Shown: positions 9,602 to 20,483, counted from the first letter of the stretch. The stretch: DNA of 64,000 nt from Littorina saxatilis (GCF_037325665.1 NC_090254.1:40613049-40677048), one strand, 5' to 3'. The notes: generated from the letters alone by a model not told the origin. Numbers and translations: made by a program.

Positions 9602-10474
9602 ATGTCTACCTCCACTGGGAGAGACGCCAAAAGGCCTGCATCGTCGCCTCTAACCCAGGAAGATAACGAGTCTAAGAACCAGCGGACGGATGGGAGCTTC
9701 CTCGAAGACCCTGAAGAAACCATTATCTCGGCTAACGATCCAGGTTTCATGAGTAAAACAATCATTGACACCATGCCTACCTCGTCCATAGAAGATCTGA
9801 AGCAGGCCCTAAGTGATCCACACTTAATCGAAGTACTTGCCAAAGCCGTCGCGAGCCGCGTCACGCAGGAGCTCCGCCTCGAGATCTCTGGCCTGAGAAA
9901 GGCGATCGAGGCCAAAGATCAGCAGATCGAAGACCTGAAAGAGCAGCTCGACGGCTTTGAGCAGTACACAAGACGGAACAGCTTGAGAATTGGGCCGGTG
10001 CCAGAAAGCATTGGAGAAAACACTGACGAAATAGTAAAGCAACTCGCAAAGGCTGTTGGTGTGGATCTCTGCGACGGCGATATAGATAGGTCTCACAGGG
10101 TAGGCCGCAAGCCAACCGGTGGCGAACAATACACACGATCCATTATCGTGAAGATGGCAACTCACCGGAAAAAAGAGCAACTCATGCGATCGAGGAAAAA
10201 CCTGAAGAATGCCGATGTCACCAAACTGTTCACGAACCTGGAATGGCCGGCCCTAAAGAGAGGAGACTCAGCGGGTCCCCAGCGACACCCCAACATATTC
10301 GTCAATGAGGATCTGACGAAGACAAGGGCTGGTATCGCCGGTAGGGCCAGGAAGCTCAAGCGAGAGGGCAGACTTGAAGACACCTGGACTCGCGATGGCA
10401 TGATCTTTGTTAAGAAAAGAGGCAGTGTCACCAAGCTCACCACCATGCGTGAACTGGAAGTATTTTGCAACTGA
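9602..10474 (+). CDS. LINE ORF1 protein (coiled-coil RNA-binding type)
   Basis: 290 residues from the first ATG (a GTG two codons earlier is also in frame). Residues about 75-125 form a coiled coil (ISGLRKAIEAKDQQIEDLKE) followed by the EQYTRRNSLRI-GVPES-type motif seen in ORF1 proteins of CR1/L2/Rex-like LINEs and in the transposase-22 family. A basic C-terminal half with PNIFVNEDLTK and KLKREGRLEDTW follows. By family it binds element RNA as a trimer and acts as a chaperone in retrotransposition. No zinc knuckle is present. Confidence 0.85.
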   Translation: MSTSTGRDAKRPASSPLTQEDNESKNQRTDGSFLEDPEETIISANDPGFMSKTIIDTMPTSSIEDLKQALSDPHLIEVLAKAVASRVTQELRLEISGLRKAIEAKDQQIEDLKEQLDGFEQYTRRNSLRIGPVPESIGENTDEIVKQLAKAVGVDLCDGDIDRSHRVGRKPTGGEQYTRSIIVKMATHRKKEQLMRSRKNLKNADVTKLFTNLEWPALKRGDSAGPQRHPNIFVNEDLTKTRAGIAGRARKLKREGRLEDTWTRDGMIFVKKRGSVTKLTTMRELEVFCN

Positions 10475-10589
10475 CATATTTTCTGGCTCCACACCTGTGT
10501 GTTTTGGATACCTGTGCAAACTGACTCCAACCTGAGACAACACCGAACGTCATAACCTAAAGTACCCATCGCCGCCTGTGTGTCTGTGT

Positions 10590-10665
<76 letters not shown>

Positions 10666-11219
10666 ATGTGTAGTACAGAATATGTTTGTGAATGAACCTG
10701 CTATTGCTGAGAAAACGCCAAAACTGATCAATTGCACAGTCTCTCGAAGACACGGATTTCGTTTACTTCTTTAAGACATCTCAATTAAGGTGATTATTAT
10801 GTTGTAATCGTCTTATGTGACTGTATGGCTATCCAAGGCGAGCTATAGTGATGGTAATGAACTGAAAACCTACGTATGCCTGTATTACAGTGTATTACAG
10901 TGTCTGACCATCGCAGTGACGATTTATGAGACAATACTAAGTTCATGTGCCAACGCAAGACGAAACAAACAATGCTGTGAACGAACACTATAATAGAACA
11001 TTGACTGTGCAGCGCAAAGCCAAGCCCAGCGCTGTGTTTTGTCGAGTGCCTCGTTGACCCGCGGACAGAGAAGCCTGTCCTCAGTTCATGTTTCCTGTAA
11101 CCGTTGCATTGCTTAATTGACACTGGTTTAATTATTGTCGAACATGGTGATGTTGGCCGATGTCTCCCTAGGCTGTGCACTTCACTGTTATCTGGCGTCC
11201 TGATATATTTTCTTCCCGC

Positions 11220-11280
<61 letters not shown>

Positions 11281-11293
11281 TGTCTTCTGTTTG

Positions 11294-11365
<72 letters not shown>

Positions 11366-11497
11366 AGTGCTATAAATGAAACTGACCAGCGTAATGCGTC
11401 GAGCTAGTGTTTTGCTGTGTGCGAGCATTATTTTGACACTTGCATGCTTGAATATTTTTCTGATCTTTGTTTCACGACTCTGCTGCCTTACATTGAA

Positions 11498-11583
<86 letters not shown>

Positions 11584-12085
11584 TGGTAGGTGTACTTGTG
11601 TGGATGTATAAGTGTATTGATGGGTCACGACCAAACTACGCGACATCGACTTACATGTAAAACTGCTTCGTGTGCTGGATGCTTGAAACGTTATTTCTTA
11701 GTAAGTGTTGTTCTTGTTGTTGCTTCAAATGACTAAAAACAGTTGTTTTCTTTCCTCGTCATCTGTTTCATGTTGTATACACTCAGGACCATTTCATCTC
11801 CGTTCATTTTGTCAACTTTTTCCGACAGCCGCGTCAGCGATTTTGACAGGACCATGTCAAAATTGTGTCATGTTCATTCATTTTGTTTTCCTACTTTGTA
11901 TAAAAACGTTTATGACCTCTTTGTTTACCTGCTTTTCGCTATAGCTTTCCCCTGTTTTTCGCTCCTTAACCACTGTTATTCCCTTTTAGAGAGAGAGACC
12001 CGTTCACTGATGCTTGTCCCATGCCTAGCTACCGATGCCCAGCCCTGGTTCTTCTTCTTCAAAGAAGTTGTAACCTAAATTTTGA
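10475..12085 (+). other. Spacer between LINE ORF1 and ORF2 with three TG tracts
   Basis: 1.6 kb, unusually long for an inter-ORF gap. TG-rich arrays lie at 10578-10663, 11219-11361 (with a TC run) and 11503-11581. No further coding signal was seen. Confidence 0.7.
11219..11361. repeat. Compound (TG)n(TC)n(TG)n microsatellite
   Basis: TG runs with a TGTCT/TCTC middle block (11280-11319). It belongs to the LINE spacer. Confidence 0.95.
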
Positions 12086-15000
12086 ATGCCTTTAGACATC
12101 GTTAATTTCAGATCCAGGGTTGGTTGTTTTTACGCAATATCGGCCAGGTGCTCGCAAAAATTGTTTTTTCTTGATTTTGACACCGTCCTGGTATATATGT
12201 TTTTAGTTTTTCACGGACAAAATGGTTTTCGAACAGCTCTCTTCATCTTTTTCCATGCACATTTCTTGTGTGTGTACTACGAGAAAAATATTGAATGTTT
12301 CAACTCCACACCCTTAAACCCCATACCCGACTCAAAATCGCAACCTTCCTATTTTAGTCAACCAATTGGAAGTAAGCGTTACGGGCATATGCTTTGGAAC
12401 ATTGTATTCCTGCATAGTTTTGTGACACATGTTTTTGTCATTTTGCTGATGGTTTTATTGTCAGGAGATGTCCACCCAAACCCAGGCCCGCCTGGTAGAG
12501 AGCATGTTAAAGATACCTCTATTTTGCATATAAATGTACGTAGTCTGCGAAACAAGATTGATATTTTACAATGTGAAGTTAAAGAGCACGATATTGTGAC
12601 TTTGTCAGAAACTTGGTTGTGTGACTCGATATCAAACGACAGTTTATGCCTCAAAGGATTTCATCCCCCAGTGCGTCTTGATAGGCCAGATGGATATGGA
12701 GGGGTAGCTGTTTACGTGAAAAACGATTTTATTTGCAAACCAAGGCCTGATTTGTTAATTCCAGGCCTTGAAGCAGTCTGGGTAGAAACTAAATTATTGC
12801 AAGAAACTGTGCTGGTTGGTTCATTTTACCGACCACCAGACTCTCGGATTGATTATTGGCACTTGGTTGACGAATCTGTAAAGCAAGTAATGAGAACACC
12901 ACATAAATTTCTAATTCTTGGAGACTTTAACGAAGATTTTTTTAATAATCCATCTCCCCACTTTCTTAATTTAATACAAAAAAACAATCTGCACCAGCTC
13001 GTTACTGAACCCACACGTATTACAGAAACTAAATCCTCATGCATCGATCTGATCCTGACCACGAGTATAAACTTAATCAGTGAAGTTGTAGTGTTACCTC
13101 CCATTTGTAGTGACCATTCTGTGCCATGTGTAAAATTAACGTCACAGAGATTAAAAAAAGGTCAGTTCAAAAGGACTATATATAATTATGCCAAGTTAGA
13201 TGTTGATACATTTTTGTTTGAATTGAACAAAATTGATCTTTTGAACACAGTTTTAAATGCGTCCATTGACGAAGCTGCTGCCTTGTTTTCTGAACATTTA
13301 TTCCGTGTTGCCAAAACATGTATGCCTGTTAAGATAATAACAGTACGTGAAGATGATGCCCCATGGATGACTGAACATATTTTACAATTACGAAACGCAA
13401 AAAATTGTATACATCAAGTTGCTAAGCGCTTAAATACACCTGAGCAGTGGGCATTATTCCGCCTGACTAGAAATCAGTATACAGATGAAATTCGTAAAAG
13501 AAAAAGAGATTATTTTCTAGAACTTGATGAGAGGATAAATTGTAAACAGAACTTCGGAAGCAAAAATTGGTGGCAACTTGTTAATTCCTTTTTGAAGAAA
13601 AAAGGTGTTGCATGTAACGAAATTCCACCGCTAGAAGATAATGGAAAAATTATTGATAACATTTGTGAAAAAACGATTTTGTTTAATAATTATTTTGAAA
13701 GCCAGTCTAAAGTTGAAAATCCAGACGATCCCCTGCCCGAGGCAAATTGGTGTAATACATCTTTATCGACTTTTGAATTAACAGAAGCTGAAGTTGTCCA
13801 AGTGTTAAGGAATTTAAATTTATCCAAGGCCGTGGGCCCTGACGGAATACATAATAAATTGCTTGTAGATGGATTACCTGTTATCATTTCACCGCTTACA
13901 GTTCTCTTTAACAGATCCTTGTCTGAGGGTGTTTTTCCAGTTGTCTGGAAAACTGCTCACATTACGCCCATTTTTAAGAAAGGCGATAGGAGTGCTTGCT
14001 CCAACTACCGTCCAATCTCTTTGCTGAGTTGTATTGGGAAGGTGCTTGAAAAATGTATACAAATCCGTGTGTTTGGTTATTTGAAAAATTATGATTTGAT
14101 TACACACTGCCAATCTGGTTTTATTGCTGGTGATTCGACTGTTTATCAACTATTGAGTATATATGATGATTTTTGTGTTGCACTTGATAAAAACATTATG
14201 TCACAGGCAATATTTTTTGATGTATCCAAAGCTTTTGATAAAGTCTGGCATCGCGGTCTGCTCCACAAGCTTGAGGCGATAGGTATAAGAGGTCCCTTGC
14301 TTGTTTGGTTTGAACATTACTTGAGCGATCGCAGGCAAGCAGTAGTACTGAAAGGAACCAAATCAAGTTATGCTACCCCTTCTGCTGGTGTCCCTCAGGG
14401 TTCTGTCTTAGGACCTCTTTTATTTCTCATTTATATTAACGATATTGGTGTTGGTCTTGAATCAGTGTTGAAACTCTTTGCAGACGATACGAGTATGTAT
14501 TTAAGTTTAGATAACGATGATGTACGAGCAGAGATTTTGAATTCTGATTTGGATAAAATTCGCACATGGGCTTCTAAATGGAAAGTCACTTTTAATTGTC
14601 AAAAGACAGAATTGTTGGACATTTGTAGGCAACAAAATGTTTTACTTCCACCATTGTATTTCGAAGATGCACACTTAGTTGATGTTGAAAATCACAAGCA
14701 CCTTGGCGTCATTCTACAAGGTAATTGTAAATGGGATTCCCACATAAAAAGTCTAATTGCTAAATGTAGAAAGTCAATTGCGTGTTTTGGTTTATTCAAG
14801 CATCGTTTAAACAGAAAATCACTTGAAGTTATATATAAATCCTTTATGTTACCATTGTTTGATTATGCGGACGTTATCTGGGATAACTGTACACAGTGTT
14901 TGGCAGACGAGTTGGAGACATTGCATCTCGATGCAATCCGAATCATTGTAGGTGCAGTACGTGGCACAAGCCACCAAAAACTGTATAACGAATCGGGTTT

Positions 15001-15628
15001 TGTGCCCCTGAAAGAAAGGCGACGTCGTCATAAACTTTTGCTGTATTATAAAATTGTAAATCGTTTAACCCCAGAATATTTATATTCCAAACTGCCGGTC
15101 CTGGTTTCCGATGTAAATCCTTACCACAGACGACGCCCTCTTGAACGTAAGTTTCCATTGTGCAGAAGTGAGTTATATAAATCTTCATTTTTTCCTTCAA
15201 CGACAGCTTTGTGGAATAATCTTCCAGAAAATATACAACAAACGCAGTCAGTTGGTGAATTTAAAAGGTATTTGACCGATGGAGATGTTGTTGTTCCACC
15301 GTATTATTATTTAGGCAACCGCCAGGGACAGGTACTTCACAGCAGGTTGAGATTAAACATGAGCGATTTGCAACAAGATTTAGTTAACCGACACCTCTCT
15401 GATAATTTAGAATGTACGTGTGGAGCATGCCCGGAAGATTCTGAACATTTCTTGTTACACTGTCCAAAATTTAAAGAACATAGAACCATTTTATTCAATA
15501 GTCTGCCAACACACGTTCTAGACTGCAAAACACTCTTGTTTGGAAATACTGATTTAACTATATCTTTGAACACGAAAATATTCTCTGTTGTACAAGACTA
15601 TGTTATGTTAACTAATCGCTTCGGCTGA
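12086..15628 (+). CDS. LINE ORF2: endonuclease-reverse transcriptase with a 2A-like N terminus
   Basis: 1180 residues from ATG 12086; a second ATG near 12392 would give the shorter form MLWNIVFLHSFV. A hydrophobic segment (FVTHVFVILLMVLLSG) leads into GDVHPNPGP, which resembles 2A ribosome-skipping motifs. An apurinic-type endonuclease follows: HINVRSLRNKIDIL, TLSETWL, SFYRPP, LILGDFN and SDH. The reverse transcriptase has NYRPISLLS, FFDVSKAFDKVWH, GVPQGSVLGPLLFLIYIND and the catalytic FADDT. Near the end, CTCGACPEDSEHFLLHCPKF is a C-terminal zinc-binding motif of this LINE group. No premature stop is seen. By family it nicks target DNA and primes reverse transcription there. Confidence 0.92.
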   Translation: MPLDIVNFRSRVGCFYAISARCSQKLFFLDFDTVLVYMFLVFHGQNGFRTALFIFFHAHFLCVYYEKNIECFNSTPLNPIPDSKSQPSYFSQPIGSKRYGHMLWNIVFLHSFVTHVFVILLMVLLSGDVHPNPGPPGREHVKDTSILHINVRSLRNKIDILQCEVKEHDIVTLSETWLCDSISNDSLCLKGFHPPVRLDRPDGYGGVAVYVKNDFICKPRPDLLIPGLEAVWVETKLLQETVLVGSFYRPPDSRIDYWHLVDESVKQVMRTPHKFLILGDFNEDFFNNPSPHFLNLIQKNNLHQLVTEPTRITETKSSCIDLILTTSINLISEVVVLPPICSDHSVPCVKLTSQRLKKGQFKRTIYNYAKLDVDTFLFELNKIDLLNTVLNASIDEAAALFSEHLFRVAKTCMPVKIITVREDDAPWMTEHILQLRNAKNCIHQVAKRLNTPEQWALFRLTRNQYTDEIRKRKRDYFLELDERINCKQNFGSKNWWQLVNSFLKKKGVACNEIPPLEDNGKIIDNICEKTILFNNYFESQSKVENPDDPLPEANWCNTSLSTFELTEAEVVQVLRNLNLSKAVGPDGIHNKLLVDGLPVIISPLTVLFNRSLSEGVFPVVWKTAHITPIFKKGDRSACSNYRPISLLSCIGKVLEKCIQIRVFGYLKNYDLITHCQSGFIAGDSTVYQLLSIYDDFCVALDKNIMSQAIFFDVSKAFDKVWHRGLLHKLEAIGIRGPLLVWFEHYLSDRRQAVVLKGTKSSYATPSAGVPQGSVLGPLLFLIYINDIGVGLESVLKLFADDTSMYLSLDNDDVRAEILNSDLDKIRTWASKWKVTFNCQKTELLDICRQQNVLLPPLYFEDAHLVDVENHKHLGVILQGNCKWDSHIKSLIAKCRKSIACFGLFKHRLNRKSLEVIYKSFMLPLFDYADVIWDNCTQCLADELETLHLDAIRIIVGAVRGTSHQKLYNESGFVPLKERRRRHKLLLYYKIVNRLTPEYLYSKLPVLVSDVNPYHRRRPLERKFPLCRSELYKSSFFPSTTALWNNLPENIQQTQSVGEFKRYLTDGDVVVPPYYYLGNRQGQVLHSRLRLNMSDLQQDLVNRHLSDNLECTCGACPEDSEHFLLHCPKFKEHRTILFNSLPTHVLDCKTLLFGNTDLTISLNTKIFSVVQDYVMLTNRFG

Positions 15629-15660
15629 TATTATATTAACTGTGCAATTGATGTAGCCAG

Positions 15661-15680
15661 GCATTCTCTCTCTCCCTCTC

Positions 15681-15757
<77 letters not shown>

Positions 15758-15772
15758 GTCTCTCTCTTTACC
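15661..15772. repeat. (TC)n microsatellite in the LINE 3' UTR
   Basis: Nearly pure CT repeats with occasional CCC interruptions, starting 30 bases after the ORF2 stop. Confidence 0.95.
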
Positions 15773-15966
15773 CTATTTGTATAAAATATAATTAAAGATT
15801 ATCAAGATAAGTGTTGAAGCTATCACTTGTTCGCCATGTTTTGCTATCTGAATGTGTATTGATTATAATTTCAAGAACGTGTCCATAAGCAATCTGCTTG
15901 TTAACGTTCTTAATGTTGTTATTGTTTGAAACGTGTGTATGAGAATTTGAATAAACACGCTTAAAC

Positions 15967-16015
15967 CAAACGAGCACTTAAAACGCACCTCTTCAAGAAA
16001 TACAACCCCTGATTT
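15967..16015 (+). mobile_element. CR1/L2-type LINE remnant, right piece (end of ORF)
   Basis: After the target duplication the frame reads KRALKTHLFKKYNP and stops at TGA. This completes the C terminus begun at 2808 and 9290. It confirms that both the gypsy element and the second LINE landed in one older LINE. Confidence 0.85.
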
Positions 16016-17240
16016 TGTTTTCTCAGTCCATCAGTAGGCTACATGTAGTGTATTTGTTGTTTTAGTGATAATGTATATAAACATCTAGGACTGTTTTCAG
16101 CATTGTTGATAACATGTTCTGTTTGATTAAGGGTATTCAGCTGGTATTTCCTTGTTTTTTACTACCTATTTTATTCATGTTTTTATTACTCAGTTAGTGG
16201 AAGAATCTTTTGTAATGTATGTTTGGTGGTGTATGCTTTTAATTAAACGTTGTTGACTATGAATGTAGATGTAAATGCTTGTATAACTGTGTGTTATGCG
16301 GATTTTTCTTTCTTAAGACTAAAATCCCATATTTTTACTACAATTACAATTCAGCTATCGGTTGAATTTGTCCAAGGAAATTTAGAACAGAAATCAACAG
16401 CATGAATTATAATTTCTTTAATTGCTTCCCAACCTTATACAAAGTTGACTCAGGTTATGATTTAATATCTTAGATTCAGTTCTTCACTTCACAACAATAT
16501 AATTATAGTTATTGTTCATTGATTTGAAATCGATCATTTTCCGGAAACGTGGCTCATTGTCATTACAATCCCAAGGACGACGATAAAAGTTCTTTAGATA
16601 TTTGGAGGTGATGAAACAAATATAACGAGTACTTCCTTTGATGACGACGATGGATCCTTTCACAGCAGATGATCACAGTCTGTAGAAAACTTGCGATTCT
16701 TGATGATGACCCATGTTTACAGGAACCATGACGACGATGAACTTGATGATGACGATGACGTAAATGACTCTTCTAGAACGCAGCTCTGTCGATGGTGTCT
16801 TGCCTGATTCGTCTTCCCGTGTACGAACCCTCCAAGACGGCGAAACGGTTCTCCCTCTGGGGTTACGGCTTCCTTCTCTGCAGCGTTAATAACGTCTGGT
16901 TAATTGTGAGAATCTGGAGCTCTCCGCCTTGCCTGGTCTGTTGATCTTAACGGCCTGTTCTTCTACTTCCGGCGTTTCTGTATCTACGTAGTTGCTTAGC
17001 GATGTACAAACACTTGGTTGTATAAACAATTCGTCGCTAAGAACTATATACAAGTTGAAATAATTAGATCAGACACGACATTTCTTTTCCTTCGAAGTCT
17101 ACAATAAAAGAAAGAATTGTGGCTGAAAGAAATGACGTACATCTTTCTGACGTAGATAGTCTCGGTAATCTCGGACCCGCGTGACGTGATTATCTAGTAG
17201 TCTCGGCACTCGCGTGTTCTAATGAGCTAAAAGAATCAAT
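16016..17240. other. Non-coding sequence, partly LINE 3' UTR
   Basis: No coding frame. The first 300 bases are AT-rich and may be the 3' UTR of the older LINE. Around 16,620-16,760 is a GATGAC-rich patch. From 16,780 to 17,220 the sequence has higher GC and looks like part of another repeat, which I cannot place. Confidence 0.4.
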
Positions 17241-17325
17241 CCTTTACACTGTGTTTTAATTTTAAATGTGTCAAGCGCAAAGAGCATAATTGTAAAGTTA
17301 TGATGTTGCACTATATAAATGCTCA

Positions 17326-17371
<46 letters not shown>
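17241..17371 (+). repeat. LINE/SINE-type 3' tail with (TTA)n
   Basis: GCACTATATAAATGCTC followed by about 15 ATT units is the typical 3' end of CR1/L2-type LINEs and of SINEs that borrow their tails. It could be the end of the older LINE at 2808-16015. Confidence 0.5.
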
Positions 17372-17373
<2 letters not shown>

Positions 17374-17377
17374 TAAG

Positions 17378-17437
17378 TTATTGAGAAATCCCAGTGCACT
17401 AAGGGATTTATAGAGCAAATCGAGAAAATTCATTATA
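17378..17437 (+). repeat. Half copy of the palindromic MITE at 22534
   Basis: About 60 bases identical to the left arm of 22534-22678 (TTATTGAGAAATCCCAG to AATTCATTAT), and preceded by the same TTTAAG. The right arm is missing. Confidence 0.75.
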
Positions 17438-18060
17438 TAGTACCATTACCAACCTGTGCGGTCAAAACAATCAGAAATACTTTCCCAAACGGATGAAGAG
17501 TGGGGTTCAAACTCCCTGAGCTACAGAAGGCTGAAATATACTTGTAACTTTTACAAATCGTGTGACTGTGTTGAACAGATTCCTGCATGGTTTGAAGATG
17601 ATACTGGGTTGTCACGTGGTCCGGTACATGGTTCACATTCTGCAACATTTTGTTCCAGACTTTTTCCACTGTTGGTCTACTCCTGCATCAGGTAGTCAGT
17701 CCATGAGCCGGTCAGCATAGCCTGTGTCCAGTATTGTCCGTTTGCCTGTTGCCTGAAACATGGTTGTTTGGAAGTAACTAACGATCTCTGCACACATTTT
17801 AACATGTGAATAAGAACAGAAAAAGTTTGTCAAAAGTATACATAGTTTAATTTGCATTTACTTCAAGGCCAGACTTTCTTCTCGTTCATTATTTCTTCAT
17901 AAAGATTCTGGAAATTAACAAAATGTTTCCCCCTATCAAGGCCTCCTAACTTTTTTTTTTAAATGCAGGTCGGTTTGTTGTCATCTGTGCATTACTTCCT
18001 CTTGCCACCCGTGCGGTCATTGCCACCAGGTATCTCTCAACAATCAAACCGTCTATACAG
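17438..18060. other. Intron, no gene supported
   Basis: On the - strand an acceptor-like TGTTTCAG near 17752 is followed by about 20 open codons, but two frames compete and neither is convincing. Otherwise AT-rich with no feature. Confidence 0.4.
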
Positions 18061-18760
18061 GCTTAAAGGCACGTCCTTTTTCAAAACAGGATTGCTCACT
18101 ACACAGATCTGCGAAGACTTTTACATAGAAAAAAAATCTCTTGACTTGAACATATACCAGGAATAAACATCCTGACTGGTTTTTGGAGCTGGATTTTCTT
18201 AGGGAATGTTTTACACGTGTGGCGTTAAAGAAATTAATTCATACAATTCTAAATTCGCAAAGAGAGTACCCATACAGAGTGTTCAGTTCTGGTATTTTTC
18301 AAAACGGAAGGATGGCCATATCCCATGTAAAAGCCTGGTAAGATTTGAGATTTTGAACCCAATCGTTTACACGGGAAGGGCTGTCCATTTAAGAGGACGC
18401 ATCCATGCCTGGATGAGAAATACACTGATAACACAGAAAAAGCACGAGTTTAACCTGCATATTCACAAAACTCGTTCAGAGGCCCGGTAAAGGGAACACA
18501 TGTTAGTTATTTTAAGAGAACATCACGAAGACCTAATTATTAAATTAAAGCCTTTCTGCACGAATGTACATCTTCTATGAATTATATTCTAAAACGCCAC
18601 ATGTGTAATTCATTCCACACACAAAATCCAGCTCCAAGAAGCAGTGAGGCTGTTGATTATTGGTATGTGTTCAAGTCGACAGATGATTTTTCCTGTGTAA
18701 ACTGAGCCTTGGCAGATCTGATATAGTGAGCAAAGACCTGCATTTTTTTTAAACGTGTTC
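18061..18760. mobile_element. Non-autonomous DNA element with long terminal inverted repeats
   Basis: About 135-base arms face each other: 18093-18227 against 18594-18731. Examples are GCTCACTACACAGATCTGC with GCAGATCTGATATAGTGAGC, and TTGGAGCTGGATTTT with AAAATCCAGCTCCAA. The arms are diverged, so the element is old. Exact ends and target duplication were not settled. The inner 360 bases hold a chance open frame. Confidence 0.65.
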
Positions 18761-19270
18761 AGAGGCCTTGAAATGGTTAAACATTTTGTTTATTTCAAGT
18801 AGTCTTTATGAAGAAAAAATTAACAGTAAGGAAGGCAAATGGGTTGAAATGCAAATTAGATTCCTTTTGACGAACTTTTTATGTTCTTCTTCACGTGTTA
18901 CATTATGCGTACGTAGATCGCAAGATATTTTCGAAAAAATTCATAGATAAGCCAATCTGCAAACGGACACAAATTCACAATATTTATGAAGCCAATAAAT
19001 TTGACTCAAGAACAAAGCTTATGTGTTTGAGGTGATGTGCATGGGTATGAATGTTGAATGAGTCCGTCAAAGATACCCTCCATGTCGCCTTACAGTGGAA
19101 CCTACCATTAACATTATACCACCTTAAATTACCTTGCTCTTTCAAATGTACTGCTTAAACTTCTTGAACATGCAACTCTTGCTGTCTACCATAAAGACCA
19201 TCAGGTCAGCAACATACTCGTGAATGTTTTGTTTTGGTCTATAATTAAAAATTTCAGAAAATACCCTTTT
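18761..19270. other. Intron, nothing recognised
   Basis: AT-rich, with no coding signal, no repeat partner in the window and no strong palindrome. Confidence 0.5.
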
Positions 19271-19343
19271 TACATTTAGTCAAGTTTTGACTAAATGTTT
19301 TAACATAGAGGGGGGAATCGAGACGAGGGTCGTGGTGTATGTG

Positions 19344-19378
<35 letters not shown>

Positions 19379-20046
19379 GTGTGTAGAGCGATTCAGACTA
19401 AACTACTGGGCCGATCTTTATGAAATTTGACATGAGAGTTCCTGGGTATGATATCCCCGGACGTTTTTTTCAGTTTTTTGATAAATACCTTTGATGACGT
19501 CATATCTGGCTTTTTGTAAAAGTTGAGGCGGCACTGTCACACCCTCATTTTTCAATCAAATTGATTGAAATTTTGGCAAAGCAATTTTCGACGAAGCCCG
19601 GGGTTTGGTATTGCATTTCAGCTTGGTGGCTTAAAAACTAATGAGTGAGTTTGGTCATTAAAAATCGGAAACTTGTAATTAAAATTATTTTTTTATTAAA
19701 CGATCCAAAAACAATTTCATCTTATTCTTCGTCATTTTCTGATTCCAAAAAACATATACATATGTTATATTTGGATTAAAAACAAGCTCTGAAAATTAAA
19801 AATATAAAAATTATGATCAAAATTAAATTTCCGAAATCGTTTTAAAAACTATTTCATCTTATTCCTTGTCGGTTCCTGATTCCAAAAACATATAGATATG
19901 ATATGTTTGGATTAAAAACACGCTCACCGCGCCAAACAGGCTCGTCACTTTCACTGCCTTTTGCACTAGCGGCGGACTACGTTCAGTTTCATTCTGTGAG
20001 TTCCACAGCTTGACTAAATGTAGTAATTTCGCCTTACGCGACTTGT
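19271..20046 (+). mobile_element. TG-bearing short repeat family, copy A
   Basis: The start is a hairpin (CATTTAGTCAAG facing CTTGACTAAATG-type bases), then GAGGGG--GAATCGAGACGAGGG, a TG/TCTG tract and AGAGCGATTCAGAC. Next come a TGACGTCA palindrome at 19495-19502, AAGTTGAGGCGGCACTGTCAC, paired ACATATA-TATGT blocks, and the end TTTCGCCTTACGCGACTTGT. It has no coding capacity. It is a non-autonomous element, probably of DNA-transposon type because the inner CATTTAGTCAAG is inverted near both ends. Confidence 0.85.
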
Positions 20047-20319
20047 TTATATTTTTTATTCGGAAGCATACTAACTTTATTTGAAACTACTTCGCCAGAT
20101 ATAGTTTTGCATGTTGACGGGAGGTGAGTTACGAAAGAAATTCAATCCATATGTCGCTCAGCACAGAAAGCATAAACGATTAACATGAGTAGAAATGAAC
20201 TTGTACTTGTTTTCATAATGTATTATTTGGATGGTATCTGTCAAAGACACTTTCTCGTTTTTTGCAAAGCTAGAATATTCAATAAGGCACTAATTTTCAA
20301 AACAAAACAAAAATCTTAC

Positions 20320-20483
20320 GATGAATGGCACGTTGGTTTTCTCCTGTGGTGATTCTGGACGGTAGGAACAGGACTGGTGAACAGTTGCGTTGTGATCACG
20401 GAGAACCGGGAAATCTGGAATGGTCACGGTGTCAGTGTCTAGTGACCTGTTCTGACCAGTGGCCGTGAGTGATGATGAAAGGT
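20320..20483 (-). CDS. Candidate alternative exon inside the lectin intron
   Basis: On the - strand a strong acceptor (CTTCTTTTACTTCCAG) and donor (ATC, then GTAAGA) bracket 164 bases with only one open frame. That frame gives 54 codons, including LTATGQNRSLDTDTVTIPDF and RDHNATVHQSCSYRPES. The entering phase fits exon 2 (24943), giving Asp at the joint. The leaving phase does not fit exon 3 (2566), so it would belong to an alternative transcript with another end, or to a separate gene. It does not resemble the missing part of the lectin fold. GC is higher than in the surroundings. Confidence 0.35.

Larger units (their letters stand above)
9434..15966 (+). mobile_element. Apparently intact two-ORF LINE (Jockey/CR1/L2 group)
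   Basis: 6.53 kb inserted in the older LINE tail. A perfect 13-bp target-site duplication (CAAACGAGCACTT) lies at 9421-9433 and 15967-15979. ORF1 is at 9602-10474 and ORF2 at 12086-15628, both open. The 3' end has AATAAA at about 15951 and finishes ACGCTTAAAC without a poly(A) tail, as is common in CR1/L2 relatives. Several TG and TC tracts inside have probably grown after insertion or belong to the family. Confidence 0.88.

Noticed and set aside
17690-17752. Terminal exon of the lectin gene on the - strand
   Set aside because: An acceptor-like site is present, but two frames end within 25 codons and neither has support.
18206-18490. 94-codon open frame
   Set aside because: It lies inside an old inverted-repeat element and shows no domain or splice context.
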